DNA of 33,327 bases, taken from positions 1 through 33,327 of the forward strand of contig CALDSD010000057.1 in the NCBI GenBank assembly GCA_937911325.1. The letters run 5' to 3'. Position 1 is the stretch's first letter; each line of letters starts with the position of its first letter. This DNA comes from an uncultured Neomegalonema sp. (lineage in GTDB: Bacteria; Pseudomonadota; Alphaproteobacteria; Rhodobacterales; Rhodobacteraceae). This document shows positions 1 through 7,675 of the stretch, one piece after another. The notes under the pieces were generated by a model. It was given only the letters and a program-made list of their open reading frames with translations. It made no database searches and was not told the origin of the DNA. The translations under genes were made by a program, and so were the position numbers.

Positions 1-194
1 CGAAGGCGGCGACCGAGACGGTCAACTCGCTCAACCAAGCCGAACAGACGGCGACTGCGGGCATGACTGGCGCGGCGGATCCGCAGTCGGTGGTCGAAGC
101 GATGCTCGAGGCGGAGATGGCGATCGAAACGGCTGTCACGGTTCGCGACAAGGTCGTCGAGGCCTATCAAGAAATCCTCAGAATGCCGGTCTGA
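1..194 (+). CDS. fliE: FliE, flagellar hook-basal body protein (C-terminal part, start outside window)
   Basis: The frame open from the left edge (codons from base 3) gives 63 residues and stops with TGA at 192-194. It ends in VRDKVVEAYQEILRMPV, the very conserved C-terminus of FliE, preceded by a helix with the pattern EAMLEAEMAIETAVTV. FliE forms the adaptor between the MS ring/export gate and the proximal rod. fliQ begins two bases after the stop, as expected in an alphaproteobacterial flgBC-fliE-fliQ arrangement. The N-terminal part and the promoter lie outside the window. Confidence 0.93.
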   Translation, partial: KAATETVNSLNQAEQTATAGMTGAADPQSVVEAMLEAEMAIETAVTVRDKVVEAYQEILRMPV

Positions 195-196
195 TC

Positions 197-463
197 ATGG
201 CTCCTAGTGAAGTTCTCGACATGCTCAGGTCGGCGATGATGCTTGGGCTCATGGTGTCCTGGCCGGTTCTGACCGTGGCGTTGGTCTCCGGTCTGGGCAT
301 TGGTCTGTTGCAGGCTCTGACCTCGATCCAGGAGCTGACGCTGACCTTTGTTCCAAAGCTGGCGGCGATGCTGCTCACGCTCTGGGTGGGGATGAGCATC
401 ATGGGTCAGCTGCTGGTCAATTACTACCAAGACCAAGTCATTCCGATTATCGCGGGGGGATGA
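197..463 (+). CDS. fliQ: FliQ, flagellar export gate protein
   Basis: The 88-residue product has the usual length of FliQ and two hydrophobic helices (about residues 15-37 and 48-72) joined by the conserved ALTSIQELTLTFVPK loop. FliQ forms the FliPQR gate of the type III flagellar export apparatus in the inner membrane. It sits 2 nt after fliE and 4 nt before the transglycosylase gene, so it is almost certainly co-transcribed. fliP is not in the window. Confidence 0.95.
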   Translation: MAPSEVLDMLRSAMMLGLMVSWPVLTVALVSGLGIGLLQALTSIQELTLTFVPKLAAMLLTLWVGMSIMGQLLVNYYQDQVIPIIAGG

Positions 464-467
464 CCAG

Positions 468-1268
468 ATGCGCGCCGCGCCGCTCTCCGCATTGATTGTC
501 GCTGCGCCGCTCCTCGGCTTCGCCGGTGGGGCGAACGCGCTTTCGAACGGCGCTTACGCCGCGATGTGCGAGCGTGCGACGGTTGCGGCGAGCCGGACGA
601 TCGGCGCGCCGCTCGATCTGTTGCGGGCGGTGTCGCTGGTTGAGAGCCGCCGCTCGGTGGCGGGCGAGGCCCGGCCTTGGCCATGGACGGTGAACACCCG
701 CGGCCAGTCCTTTTGGTTCGACACCCGGTCCGAGGCGGAGCGGTTCGTCCGCAATGAGGTTCGCGACGGCAACCGGTCGATGGATATCGGCTGCTTTCAA
801 GTCAACACGCGCTGGCACGGCGAGGCGTTCACCTCGGCTGAGGCGATGTTCGACCCGATGGCCAACGCGCGCTACGCCGCCGAATTCCTAAGCGCGCTCA
901 AGTCTGAAACGGGCGACTGGGACAGCGCCGTCGGTCTTTATCACTCCCGAACGCCACATCTGCGCGACGCCTACGCCGAGCGGGTCGAGACGATGCTGGC
1001 GCGGCTTGACCCTTTGCCTGCGGATGGGTTCGGCGCACCCGAACAAGAAACGATCATCGCGCTAGCGCCGACGCCGTCCAACGACGACGCAGCGCCGGGG
1101 GGAACGGTCGGACCCCTCAAGCCGGGCGCAGGCGCGATTGCGCTACGCGTCGCGTCAATCTTTGCCAGTGGCGACGCTAAGCCCCTGTTTTCCATGGAAG
1201 GCCGCGGTTCTTTGCTCGCGACGCCGCAACCTCTTTTTGCGGGCTCGAGACCGCGTCCGGAGCAGTAG
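468..1268 (+). CDS. Flagellar-type lytic transglycosylase (SLT domain), exported
   Basis: The 266-residue product has a signal peptide (about 1-24, ending GANA) and an SLT lysozyme-like fold. The likely catalytic glutamate is E59 in SLVESRRS, followed by the conserved GCFQVN block (108-113) and GLYHSRTP (about 156-163). The last 90 residues are low-complexity with no recognised domain. Such enzymes cleave peptidoglycan in the periplasm; SltF, a flagellar transglycosylase of Rhodobacter sphaeroides, opens the wall for the rod. Placement between fliQ and flhA, with 4-nt and 3-nt gaps, supports that role. I cannot say whether it is a direct SltF orthologue. The GGGGGA run before the ATG can serve as ribosome-binding site. 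Confidence 0.85.
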   Translation: MRAAPLSALIVAAPLLGFAGGANALSNGAYAAMCERATVAASRTIGAPLDLLRAVSLVESRRSVAGEARPWPWTVNTRGQSFWFDTRSEAERFVRNEVRDGNRSMDIGCFQVNTRWHGEAFTSAEAMFDPMANARYAAEFLSALKSETGDWDSAVGLYHSRTPHLRDAYAERVETMLARLDPLPADGFGAPEQETIIALAPTPSNDDAAPGGTVGPLKPGAGAIALRVASIFASGDAKPLFSMEGRGSLLATPQPLFAGSRPRPEQ

Positions 1269-1271
1269 ATC

Positions 1272-3365
1272 ATGAGCGCCTCGTTCTTCAAATCGTTCGG
1301 CGTCAACGCGTTTTACAACCCGACCGTTGCGCTCGCTCTGGCGCTGATGGCCGTGATCGCGATGATGATCATCCCGATCCCCGCCTGGATGCTGGACATC
1401 GGCCTGGCGGCCTCTTTCGCGCTGGCGATCCTGATCTTCACGATCACGCTGTTCGTGCAGCGCCCGCTCGATTTCTCGTCCTTTCCGACGATCCTGCTGG
1501 CGTCGCTGATGTTGCGGTTGGCGCTGAACGTCTCGTCGACAAAGCTCATCATCGGCGAAGGGCATAACGGCACGGATGCGGCCGGCGGCGTCATCGAAGG
1601 CTTCGCCATGTTCATCATGGGCGGGAACATCTTCCTTGGCATTGTGATCTTCCTGGTGCTGCTGATCGTGAATTTCCTGGTCATCACCAAAGGCGCCGGA
1701 CGTATGGCCGAGGTCGGCGCGCGCTTCGCGCGGGATGGAATGCCCGGCAAGCAGCTCGCCATCGACAGCGACATGGCGGCTGGCGCGATCAATCACGAAG
1801 AAGCGCGCCAACGCCGTCAGACCGAGCAGGAAGAGACCACCTTCTTCGGGTCGCTCGACGGCGCCTCGAAGTTTGTGAAAGGGGACGCTGTCGCCGGCTT
1901 GCTGATCACATTGCTCAACCTTGTCATGGGCCTGACCATGGGCGTCGCAGTGCACGGGATGCCGCTTGCCGAAGCCGTTGAGACCTATGCGATCCTGACC
2001 GTCGGCGACGGTCTCGTCAGCCAAATCCCGTCGGTCATCATCTCGGTGGCTGCAGGTCTTCTGCTCTCGCGTGGCGGCGTGCTTGGGTCCGCCGACCAGG
2101 CGATCGTGGACCAGCTCAGCGCCCATCCTGCGGCGCTCTACACAGTCGGTGGTCTGCTGGCGATGTTCGCGCTGCTTCCGGGCCTGCCGTTCGTGCCGTT
2201 CATGGTGGGCGCGATGGCGCTCTGCGCGGTCGCCTGGGTGGTGTCAGACCGAAAACGCCAAGCTGAAGAAGCCGAGAAGCTCAAGAAGCCGGAAGCGGAG
2301 GCGAAACCCGTCGAGCGACCGATCGGCGACATACTCGACGTCGACGAAGTCCATATCGAGTTCGCAAAAGACGTTGTGCCTTACGTGCTCGACGAAGCCA
2401 CGGGCCTGGAGCGTCGGATCAAGAACATGCGCCGCCATCTCGCGCTGGAGTTTGGGTTCGTCATTCCCGAAGTGCGGCTGACGGATGATCCGGCGCTGAC
2501 GGAGGGCTATTACCGCATTCTCATCCAGGGTGTCAGCGCAGCCCGGGATCGGATCGCGGCAGGCAAGGTTCTGGTGTTGACCGATCCCCATGTCCCGCTG
2601 AACGCGCAGGGCGATGACGTCGCCGAGCCGGTCTACGGCGCGCCGGCGCGATGGATCGAGGAGGCGAACCGCGAAGAAGCGGCCATGCTCGGCTTGCCCG
2701 TCATCTCGCCGACCGAGGTGATCGCAACCCATCTGCTCGAGACCATTCAAAGCAACTTCGGCAGGCTCTTCACGCGGCGCGCGCTTCAAAAGATCCTCGA
2801 CGAGTTTGTGCAGGTGTCCGACGCTGGACGAGCGGACGCGAACCGCAAGCTCGTGGCCGAGTTCGTACCGGATAAGGTCTCGCTGGATCTGCTGCAGACC
2901 GTCATGCGTCTGCTGCTGGAGGAGCGGGTGTCGATCCGGAACCTGCCGCTCATCATCGAGGCTGTCGCCGAAGCGGCGCCCGGGGCGGCGGCGCCGGAAC
3001 AGATCGCCGACTACGTCCGTCAACGCATCGGCTTCCAGTTGGTTTCAAAACTGCTCAGTGAGGAAGGCACCCTGCCGCTCGTGCAGCTTTCGCCGGACTG
3101 GGAGAAGGTCTTCCTGCAGCACCAGGTGGATGGGGATGGGGCGACGACCGACGTCGCGCTGCCGCCCGAGGAATTCTCGCGCCTCGCAAACTCGGTGCGC
3201 GCCAAGCTGGAGACGGCTCAAGGGCCGTCGCCGGCGATCGTCACGACCTCAAAGCGGCGCCGCTTCCTGCGCACTGTGCTCAGCGCGAAAGGCATCAAGA
3301 ACCCGGTGTTGAGCTACGAGGAAATAAATGTCGGGGTTAAGCCGGCTCTGGTGGGCGTCGCGTGA
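1272..3365 (+). CDS. flhA: FlhA, flagellar export apparatus membrane protein
   Basis: The 697-residue product matches the usual FlhA length. The N-terminal half (about 15-330) has roughly eight membrane spans and the FHIPEP-family signature around residues 150-175 (RFARDGMPGKQLAIDSDM). The C-terminal half is the cytoplasmic domain that forms the nonameric export ring and docks substrate-chaperone complexes. It follows the transglycosylase gene by 3 nt and precedes fliR by 3 nt. No key region is missing. Confidence 0.97.
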   Translation: MSASFFKSFGVNAFYNPTVALALALMAVIAMMIIPIPAWMLDIGLAASFALAILIFTITLFVQRPLDFSSFPTILLASLMLRLALNVSSTKLIIGEGHNGTDAAGGVIEGFAMFIMGGNIFLGIVIFLVLLIVNFLVITKGAGRMAEVGARFARDGMPGKQLAIDSDMAAGAINHEEARQRRQTEQEETTFFGSLDGASKFVKGDAVAGLLITLLNLVMGLTMGVAVHGMPLAEAVETYAILTVGDGLVSQIPSVIISVAAGLLLSRGGVLGSADQAIVDQLSAHPAALYTVGGLLAMFALLPGLPFVPFMVGAMALCAVAWVVSDRKRQAEEAEKLKKPEAEAKPVERPIGDILDVDEVHIEFAKDVVPYVLDEATGLERRIKNMRRHLALEFGFVIPEVRLTDDPALTEGYYRILIQGVSAARDRIAAGKVLVLTDPHVPLNAQGDDVAEPVYGAPARWIEEANREEAAMLGLPVISPTEVIATHLLETIQSNFGRLFTRRALQKILDEFVQVSDAGRADANRKLVAEFVPDKVSLDLLQTVMRLLLEERVSIRNLPLIIEAVAEAAPGAAAPEQIADYVRQRIGFQLVSKLLSEEGTLPLVQLSPDWEKVFLQHQVDGDGATTDVALPPEEFSRLANSVRAKLETAQGPSPAIVTTSKRRRFLRTVLSAKGIKNPVLSYEEINVGVKPALVGVA

Positions 3366-3368
3366 CCC

Positions 3369-4145
3369 ATGGAGGCTGTTCAGAACATCTTGGATACCGC
3401 GCCGCTGCTGATCTACGCGGCCGTCGCGGTGTTCGCGCGCATCGGCGCGGCGGCGGCTTTCTTCCCCGGTATCGGCGACATGCTGATCCCCGCGCGCGTG
3501 CGCCTCTTCGCGGCGCTGCTGCTGACTTCACTGATCTTCCCGGCTGTTGTTGGAACGCCTGACCCTCGGCTCTCCGATCCGCCTTTCTTGCTGATCGTCA
3601 TCGGATCCGAGGCGATCATCGGCGTCTTCATTGGCCTCAGCGTTCGGCTGATCCTGTTCGCTCTGCAAATCGCCGGGTCGATCATCGCCATGAACCTGTC
3701 GATGACCCAGCTTTTTGGCGCCGGCGTTGGGCCGGACCCGGACGCCTCGATTTCGACGCTGCTGACGCTTGCGGCGATCACGATGGCGCTCTCGTTGGGG
3801 CTGCATGTAAAGTTCGTGGCCGCCCTGATCGCGACCTACGACTTCGCTCCGCTCGGAGCGTCGTTGTCGGCCGACATCGCGCTTTCGGGGATTATGGGCG
3901 GCGTCGCGGAAGCATTCACGCTGGCGCTGGCGTTGAGCGCGCCGATCCTGGTGGCGGCGTTCGTGTACAACCTGCTGCTTGGCGCAGTGAACCGCGCGAT
4001 GCCGCAGCTGATGGTGGCGCTCGTCGGCATGCCAGCGCTTTCCTTGGGCGGAATGATCCTGATCCTGCTGAGCGGGCCGGTCTTGCTACAGGTGTGGATG
4101 GGGCGCTTTGACGACGCGATCCTGACGGTCGGCGGCTTCCAATGA
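3369..4145 (+). CDS. fliR: FliR, flagellar export gate protein
   Basis: The 258-residue, very hydrophobic product has FliR features: an N-terminal FARIGAAAAFFPG segment, a conserved central stretch with MNLSMTQLFG, and about six membrane helices. FliR joins FliP and FliQ in the gate through which rod, hook and filament subunits are exported. Its stop overlaps the flhB start in an ATGA (4142-4145), so the two are probably translationally coupled. Confidence 0.95.
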   Translation: MEAVQNILDTAPLLIYAAVAVFARIGAAAAFFPGIGDMLIPARVRLFAALLLTSLIFPAVVGTPDPRLSDPPFLLIVIGSEAIIGVFIGLSVRLILFALQIAGSIIAMNLSMTQLFGAGVGPDPDASISTLLTLAAITMALSLGLHVKFVAALIATYDFAPLGASLSADIALSGIMGGVAEAFTLALALSAPILVAAFVYNLLLGAVNRAMPQLMVALVGMPALSLGGMILILLSGPVLLQVWMGRFDDAILTVGGFQ

Positions 4146-5236
4146 GCAAACAAGAAGACGACGCTCAAGAGAAGTCCTTAGAAGCGACGCCGCACCGAAT
4201 TCAAAAGGCGCGCGAGCAGGGGGATGTCGCACAGTCGCGGGAGCTGAACACAGCCGCGTCTTACATCGGCGTGCTGGTCGCATTGGCCTTGTTCGCGGAT
4301 TGGAGCGTTGAACTCTTCGGGGTTTACGGCTCCGCCTTCTTTGACCGCCCCGAGGAGCTCGCAGGCGTTCTGATGGGGCCCGGATCTCAGGGCGCGCTGG
4401 CCACGATCTTCTGGGCGTATTTCGCCGCCGCGGCCCCGATCCTGTTCATTCCGGCGGTTTGCGTGATCCTCTCGCTGATCGCTCAGCAAGCCATCGTGCT
4501 GTCGCTGTCAAAGGTCGAGCCCAAGATGTCGCGTATCTCGCTGATCTCGAACGCCAAGCAGAAATACGGCCTGACGGGGATGGTCGAGTTCCTCAAGAGC
4601 GCGACGAAGCTGCTCGTCTTGTCGATCGTGCTGGGGATGATCGCGATCGCCCAAGCGCCCGAGTACGTCATGTTGGCGCAGTTGGACGGGCGCGTGCTGG
4701 GCGCGCGGCTCGGCGACGAGACGATGATCTACATCGGAGCCGCAACGCTTGTGGCGATCGTCGTCGGCGGCGCCGACTTCTTCTGGCAACGCTTCGACCA
4801 CGCGAAGAAGTTGCGAATGTCTTACCAGGAGATGAAGGACGAAAACAAACAGACGGAGGGCGATCCGGCGATGAAGCAACGCCGGCGTGAAAAGGCGCAG
4901 GCCCTCGCATCGAACAAGATGCTGCAAAAAGTGCCTGAGGCCGACGTCATCATCGTCAACCCGACCCACTACGCGGTCGCCCTCAAATGGTCGCGCAAAC
5001 GTGGCGAGGCGCCTGTGTGCGTCGCGAAGGGCGTCGATGAAATCGCGGCCCGCATCCGTGAGATCGCGTTTGAGAACCAAGTTCCGATCCATCGCGATCC
5101 GCCGACGGCGCGGGCCCTTCACGCGGTTGTCGAGCTCGACCAGGAGATCCCGGAAGAACACTATCGCGCCGTTGCCCTCGCCATCCGGTTCTCGGACGAA
5201 GTTCGTGCGAAAGCGCGTCGCGAAGGGAAGGCGTGA
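4142..5236 (+). CDS. flhB: FlhB, flagellar export switch protein
   Basis: The 364-residue product has four membrane helices after a charged N-terminus (QEKSLEATPHRIQKAREQGDVAQSRE region) and a cytoplasmic autoproteolytic domain. The self-cleavage motif NPTH is intact at residues 273-276 (IIVNPTHYAVAL context). Cleavage between N and P switches export from rod/hook to filament-type substrates. It overlaps fliR by 4 nt, and its TGA overlaps the next ATG by one base. Confidence 0.97.
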   Translation: MSKQEDDAQEKSLEATPHRIQKAREQGDVAQSRELNTAASYIGVLVALALFADWSVELFGVYGSAFFDRPEELAGVLMGPGSQGALATIFWAYFAAAAPILFIPAVCVILSLIAQQAIVLSLSKVEPKMSRISLISNAKQKYGLTGMVEFLKSATKLLVLSIVLGMIAIAQAPEYVMLAQLDGRVLGARLGDETMIYIGAATLVAIVVGGADFFWQRFDHAKKLRMSYQEMKDENKQTEGDPAMKQRRREKAQALASNKMLQKVPEADVIIVNPTHYAVALKWSRKRGEAPVCVAKGVDEIAARIREIAFENQVPIHRDPPTARALHAVVELDQEIPEEHYRAVALAIRFSDEVRAKARREGKA

Positions 5237-5664
5237 TGGGCTCTTCAGATCTCAGGAAACTCGTGCGCCTCGCCAAGCTGGCGGCTGACATCGAGGCACG
5301 GCGGGTCGCGGAGGAGCGCGACGTCTTGACGGCAAAATCGGATGCGGCCCGCACCCTGGACCGGCGTCTTGCGATGTCTTTGCCGGAGGTCGGCGGCGCG
5401 TCCGAAGGTCTTTGCGTTCAATCAGGTTGGTCGGAGGCGCTCGCGCTCGCGTTGCGACAGGCGACGGCGGAAATGACGGCCCAGAGCCGTCAGGTCGCGG
5501 TCACCGAACAACGCGCAAAAAGAGCGTTTGGTCGACGCGAAGCAGTCCAAGGAATTGAGCGCAACGCAAATGAAATTGCGCGGCGGCGGCGTGAAAACGC
5601 ATCCGAAGTATTCTTGGAAAGCTTGCTGCTTCTGGAGCATGCCGCAACAAAATCTTCTAGATAA
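5236..5664 (+). CDS. Small coiled-coil protein, possibly FliJ-like
   Basis: The gene starts at ATG 5236, sharing one base with the flhB stop (TGATG); an in-frame GTG at 5233 is the alternative. The 142-residue product is highly charged and mostly helical, rich in A, E, R and Q, with no membrane span or signal. Length, helicity and position at the end of the export-gate operon fit FliJ, the coiled-coil stalk of the export ATPase. FliJ diverges too fast to be recognised with certainty by eye. A different flagellar chaperone is possible. The coding evidence is the translational coupling. Confidence 0.6.
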   Translation: MGSSDLRKLVRLAKLAADIEARRVAEERDVLTAKSDAARTLDRRLAMSLPEVGGASEGLCVQSGWSEALALALRQATAEMTAQSRQVAVTEQRAKRAFGRREAVQGIERNANEIARRRRENASEVFLESLLLLEHAATKSSR

Positions 5665-5783
5665 CCGGTCCCATGAGATCGGTAGAATTAAAACCGTTAA
5701 TCCTATATTTTAACTGAGACTTTTTTTATTGCGCACAAGCTGCCGAGGCGATCGCAACCGGTCGTTTTGGAAATTGACGCGTC

Positions 5784-7124
5784 ATGGAACTTAGCGACGA
5801 TGCAATCGCTGCGCTGAAGCCGAGTGCGAAGACTCGCGTCTATTGGGACGACGAAACGACGGGGCTGGGTGTTCGCGTTTCTCCGAAAGGGCTCAAGACT
5901 TTTGTGCGTCGCTGCCGAGCCGAAGGCCGCAGCCGTGTCCTGAAGCTCGGGCCTTGCGCCGAGATCAGCCTCGCCGCCGCGCGGCGCATGGTGCGCGGCG
6001 AACCCCCGCAGCAGACGCCTGTTCCTCCTCATTCAAATGACGATGGTTGGCCGAAGGCGCCTCTTCACGCTTCGCGGTCTCAACCTTTCGCGGTCGCCTT
6101 TGGGATAACGGCGGCGGCCGCTCTCACGGTGGCCGTGATCAGTTTTGTGGATCGCCACCGAGAGCTGCAAACCGAACATGCCGTCGCTGCTGAGCAGTTC
6201 TATTCGCTTGATGCGGCTCACGCTCGGCTGCTGAAGGACTTGAGCGCGCTCATGCTGCAGTCTGGATCTTCCGAGGCTGATCTTGGATTGGATGTCGCGT
6301 TGAAGCTGCGCGAAGCGGCGATCGCGTCGTCAGCGGATATCGAGGTCGTGCTCGAAGTGGCCCGCGCTCTTTCAGGGGTCGGGCATCAGCACCTTCGCCG
6401 CGCAGAGGTCCAGAAAGCCGTTGAAGCCTTTTGGGCGGCCGTGCGCTTGTTAGATGTCGCTGGGCCGCCAGCCGGAGAAGACCGGCGCGTTGATCAGACA
6501 CGGCTTTCGGCGCTTTACAAAGCGGCTTCGCTTCACGAAGAGCTGGGCGAACCTCGACAGGCAGAGACGCTGATACGCCGTTACATCGGCGATGCGCGCC
6601 GCCTCGCGTCCTCATCTCCGGATAGTCCCGACATCGACAAGAAGCTCGTCAGTGGATTGCTGAAGCTCGGCGACGTCCTCAGGTCGACGCATCGAAACGT
6701 CGAAGCGGTTCGCGTGTATCTCCAAGCGTTCGAACTCGCGCGGTACCGCTTCGCCTTAGCGGCGCACGATCCGTCGTTCTTTGACGCGGCTTTGGATGGC
6801 GTCGCACGCATCTACACCCTGCCGGGCGGAGATCGCGATCCGGAACTGTCGCCGGCATTCCTGTTTGAGGTCTTCGAGTTCTTTGAGACCGCGGCGTTAG
6901 AGGTCGATCTCGATCCGTCTCTGGCCGACAAGATGTTCGTCGTACTTTTAAGGGTCGCGACAAGTCTGGATAGTAATACGCTGTTAACAGCGGTGAACGA
7001 ATTAAATCACCTGGTCGATAAAATTGAATCAAAGTACAGTTTCGTCAGGGAGCAATCTGCGCGCTGGCGGCGTCTTATCGAGTCTGAGTTTCAGGCTCGC
7101 ACAAATGTTGCGGCGCGCCGATAG
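5784..7124 (+). CDS. Integrase arm-type DNA-binding domain fused to a membrane anchor and TPR domain
   Basis: The 446-residue product has three parts. Residues 1-72 match the AP2-like arm-type DNA-binding domain (DUF4102) at the N-terminus of P4-like tyrosine integrases: LSDDAIAALKP, then YWDDETTGLGVRVSPKGLKTF, a GRSRVLKLG strand and SLAAAR. A basic/proline linker leads to one membrane span (about 102-122). Residues 125-446 are helical, with at least three TPR-like units (about 190-225, 238-270, 290-325). The integrase core-binding and catalytic domains are absent. The layout is like CadC-type one-component regulators (cytoplasmic DNA-binding domain, membrane span, periplasmic TPR sensor) but with another DNA-binding fold. 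It lies inside the flagellar locus, downstream of flhB and the FliJ-like gene. Regulator function is inference. Only a weak GGAA precedes the ATG. Confidence 0.72.
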   Translation: MELSDDAIAALKPSAKTRVYWDDETTGLGVRVSPKGLKTFVRRCRAEGRSRVLKLGPCAEISLAAARRMVRGEPPQQTPVPPHSNDDGWPKAPLHASRSQPFAVAFGITAAAALTVAVISFVDRHRELQTEHAVAAEQFYSLDAAHARLLKDLSALMLQSGSSEADLGLDVALKLREAAIASSADIEVVLEVARALSGVGHQHLRRAEVQKAVEAFWAAVRLLDVAGPPAGEDRRVDQTRLSALYKAASLHEELGEPRQAETLIRRYIGDARRLASSSPDSPDIDKKLVSGLLKLGDVLRSTHRNVEAVRVYLQAFELARYRFALAAHDPSFFDAALDGVARIYTLPGGDRDPELSPAFLFEVFEFFETAALEVDLDPSLADKMFVVLLRVATSLDSNTLLTAVNELNHLVDKIESKYSFVREQSARWRRLIESEFQARTNVAARR

Positions 7125-7135
7125 TTCGAATTTTA

Positions 7136-7150
7136 TATCTATTTTAGATA
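7136..7150. repeat. AT-rich perfect inverted repeat (6-bp arms, 3-bp centre)
   Basis: TATCTA and TAGATA flank TTT, starting 12 bases after the stop of the arm-domain/TPR gene. The repeat is short and AT-rich within a GC-rich genome. It lies in the 120-bp region upstream of the small exported protein gene, so it could be an operator. No run of T follows on either strand, so it is a poor terminator. Confidence 0.4.
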
Positions 7151-7201
7151 GGTTCTCAGCCAGTTTCGCCGCGGGTTAATACTTCAAGTAACAAATACAG
7201 A

Positions 7202-7207
7202 TATAAT
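7202..7207 (+). promoter_or_regulatory. Candidate -10 box for the small exported protein gene
   Basis: A perfect TATAAT lies 38 bases upstream of the ATG at 7245. No good -35 box is seen at 16-18 bp spacing (ATACTT at best), so the promoter may need an activator or be fortuitous in this AT-rich stretch. Confidence 0.3.
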
Positions 7208-7244
7208 TCACCCCACAGTTGAGTGACGACGCGTGGAGAGAGTT

Positions 7245-7523
7245 ATGCTGAGTTTGAAGGCACTTATTGCGAGTTCCTATGCAGGGCCCTTGGCGACGGT
7301 CATGGCGCTTGGCGGCATGTCGGTTTTCGCCGCTCAGTTTTCGGGAAACCTCTCTTCAGGCGGAGCAGGTGACGCGGATCTCCTTCCGCCGCCCGCCTAC
7401 CATATCCAGCTTGAGAACGAACCGCACCCGCTTAGCGGTTGCAACTACACGCATGTGTATGTGAACGGCGAACATCAGAAATCGATGATGGTCGACCTCG
7501 CGTGCGATCAGCCGACCAACTAG
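7245..7523 (+). CDS. Small exported protein of unknown function
   Basis: I chose ATG 7245 because a GGAGAG ribosome-binding site sits just upstream; an in-frame GTG at 7233 would add four residues. The 92-residue product has a hydrophobic N-terminal segment (about 5-31) that could be a signal peptide or membrane anchor. A Gly/Ser-rich linker and a hydrophilic C-terminal part follow, with two cysteines (in SGCNY and LACDQ) that could form a disulfide in the periplasm. I do not recognise the family. It follows the membrane-bound arm-domain protein in the same direction and could be its target or partner. Function is unknown. Confidence 0.6.
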   Translation: MLSLKALIASSYAGPLATVMALGGMSVFAAQFSGNLSSGGAGDADLLPPPAYHIQLENEPHPLSGCNYTHVYVNGEHQKSMMVDLACDQPTN

Positions 7524-7548
7524 GACTTCGTCGCCGCTGTCACGATCT

Positions 7549-7575
7549 GTTCCAGTTCGCTCAACTGTCTGGAAC
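7549..7575. other. Hairpin-forming inverted repeat downstream of the small exported protein gene
   Basis: GTTCCAG (7549-7555) and CTGGAAC (7569-7575) are exact complements around a 13-nt loop, 25 bases after the stop at 7523. An alternative inner stem (CAGTT/AACTG) is also possible. No T run follows, so it is more likely an mRNA 3' structure than a Rho-independent terminator. Confidence 0.4.
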
Positions 7576-7628
7576 CATCGGCAAAAGTCGCTTCTTCACG
7601 CGAATTTCCTTCAACTCTTTCCGCCGCA

Positions 7629-7636
7629 TTAACCAT
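7629..7636 (+). promoter_or_regulatory. CtrA-like half-site upstream of fliM
   Basis: TTAACCAT matches the CtrA half-site known from Caulobacter and Rhodobacterales, where CtrA controls flagellar genes. It lies 39 bases upstream of the fliM ATG. A single 8-mer can occur by chance, and no paired half-site at the usual spacing was seen. Confidence 0.25.
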
Positions 7637-7675
7637 GATCTGATTGAGTAAGACTGCAATCTTCTCGGTGAGATC

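Noticed and set aside
1155-2126. Long minus-strand open frame across flhA
   Set aside because: Its translation is Arg/His/Gln/Asp-rich low-complexity sequence, typical of the antisense shadow of a GC-rich gene; flhA on the other strand is certain.
5697-5728. AT-rich GTTAA/TTAAC repeat followed by seven T after the FliJ-like gene
   Set aside because: The stem is only 5 bp of mostly A-T pairs; a terminator is possible but the fold would be too weak to support a call.
5784-6000. Possible truncated prophage integrase with attachment site
   Set aside because: The frame continues without a break into a membrane span and TPR region, there is no tRNA or direct repeat nearby, and no other phage gene is present.
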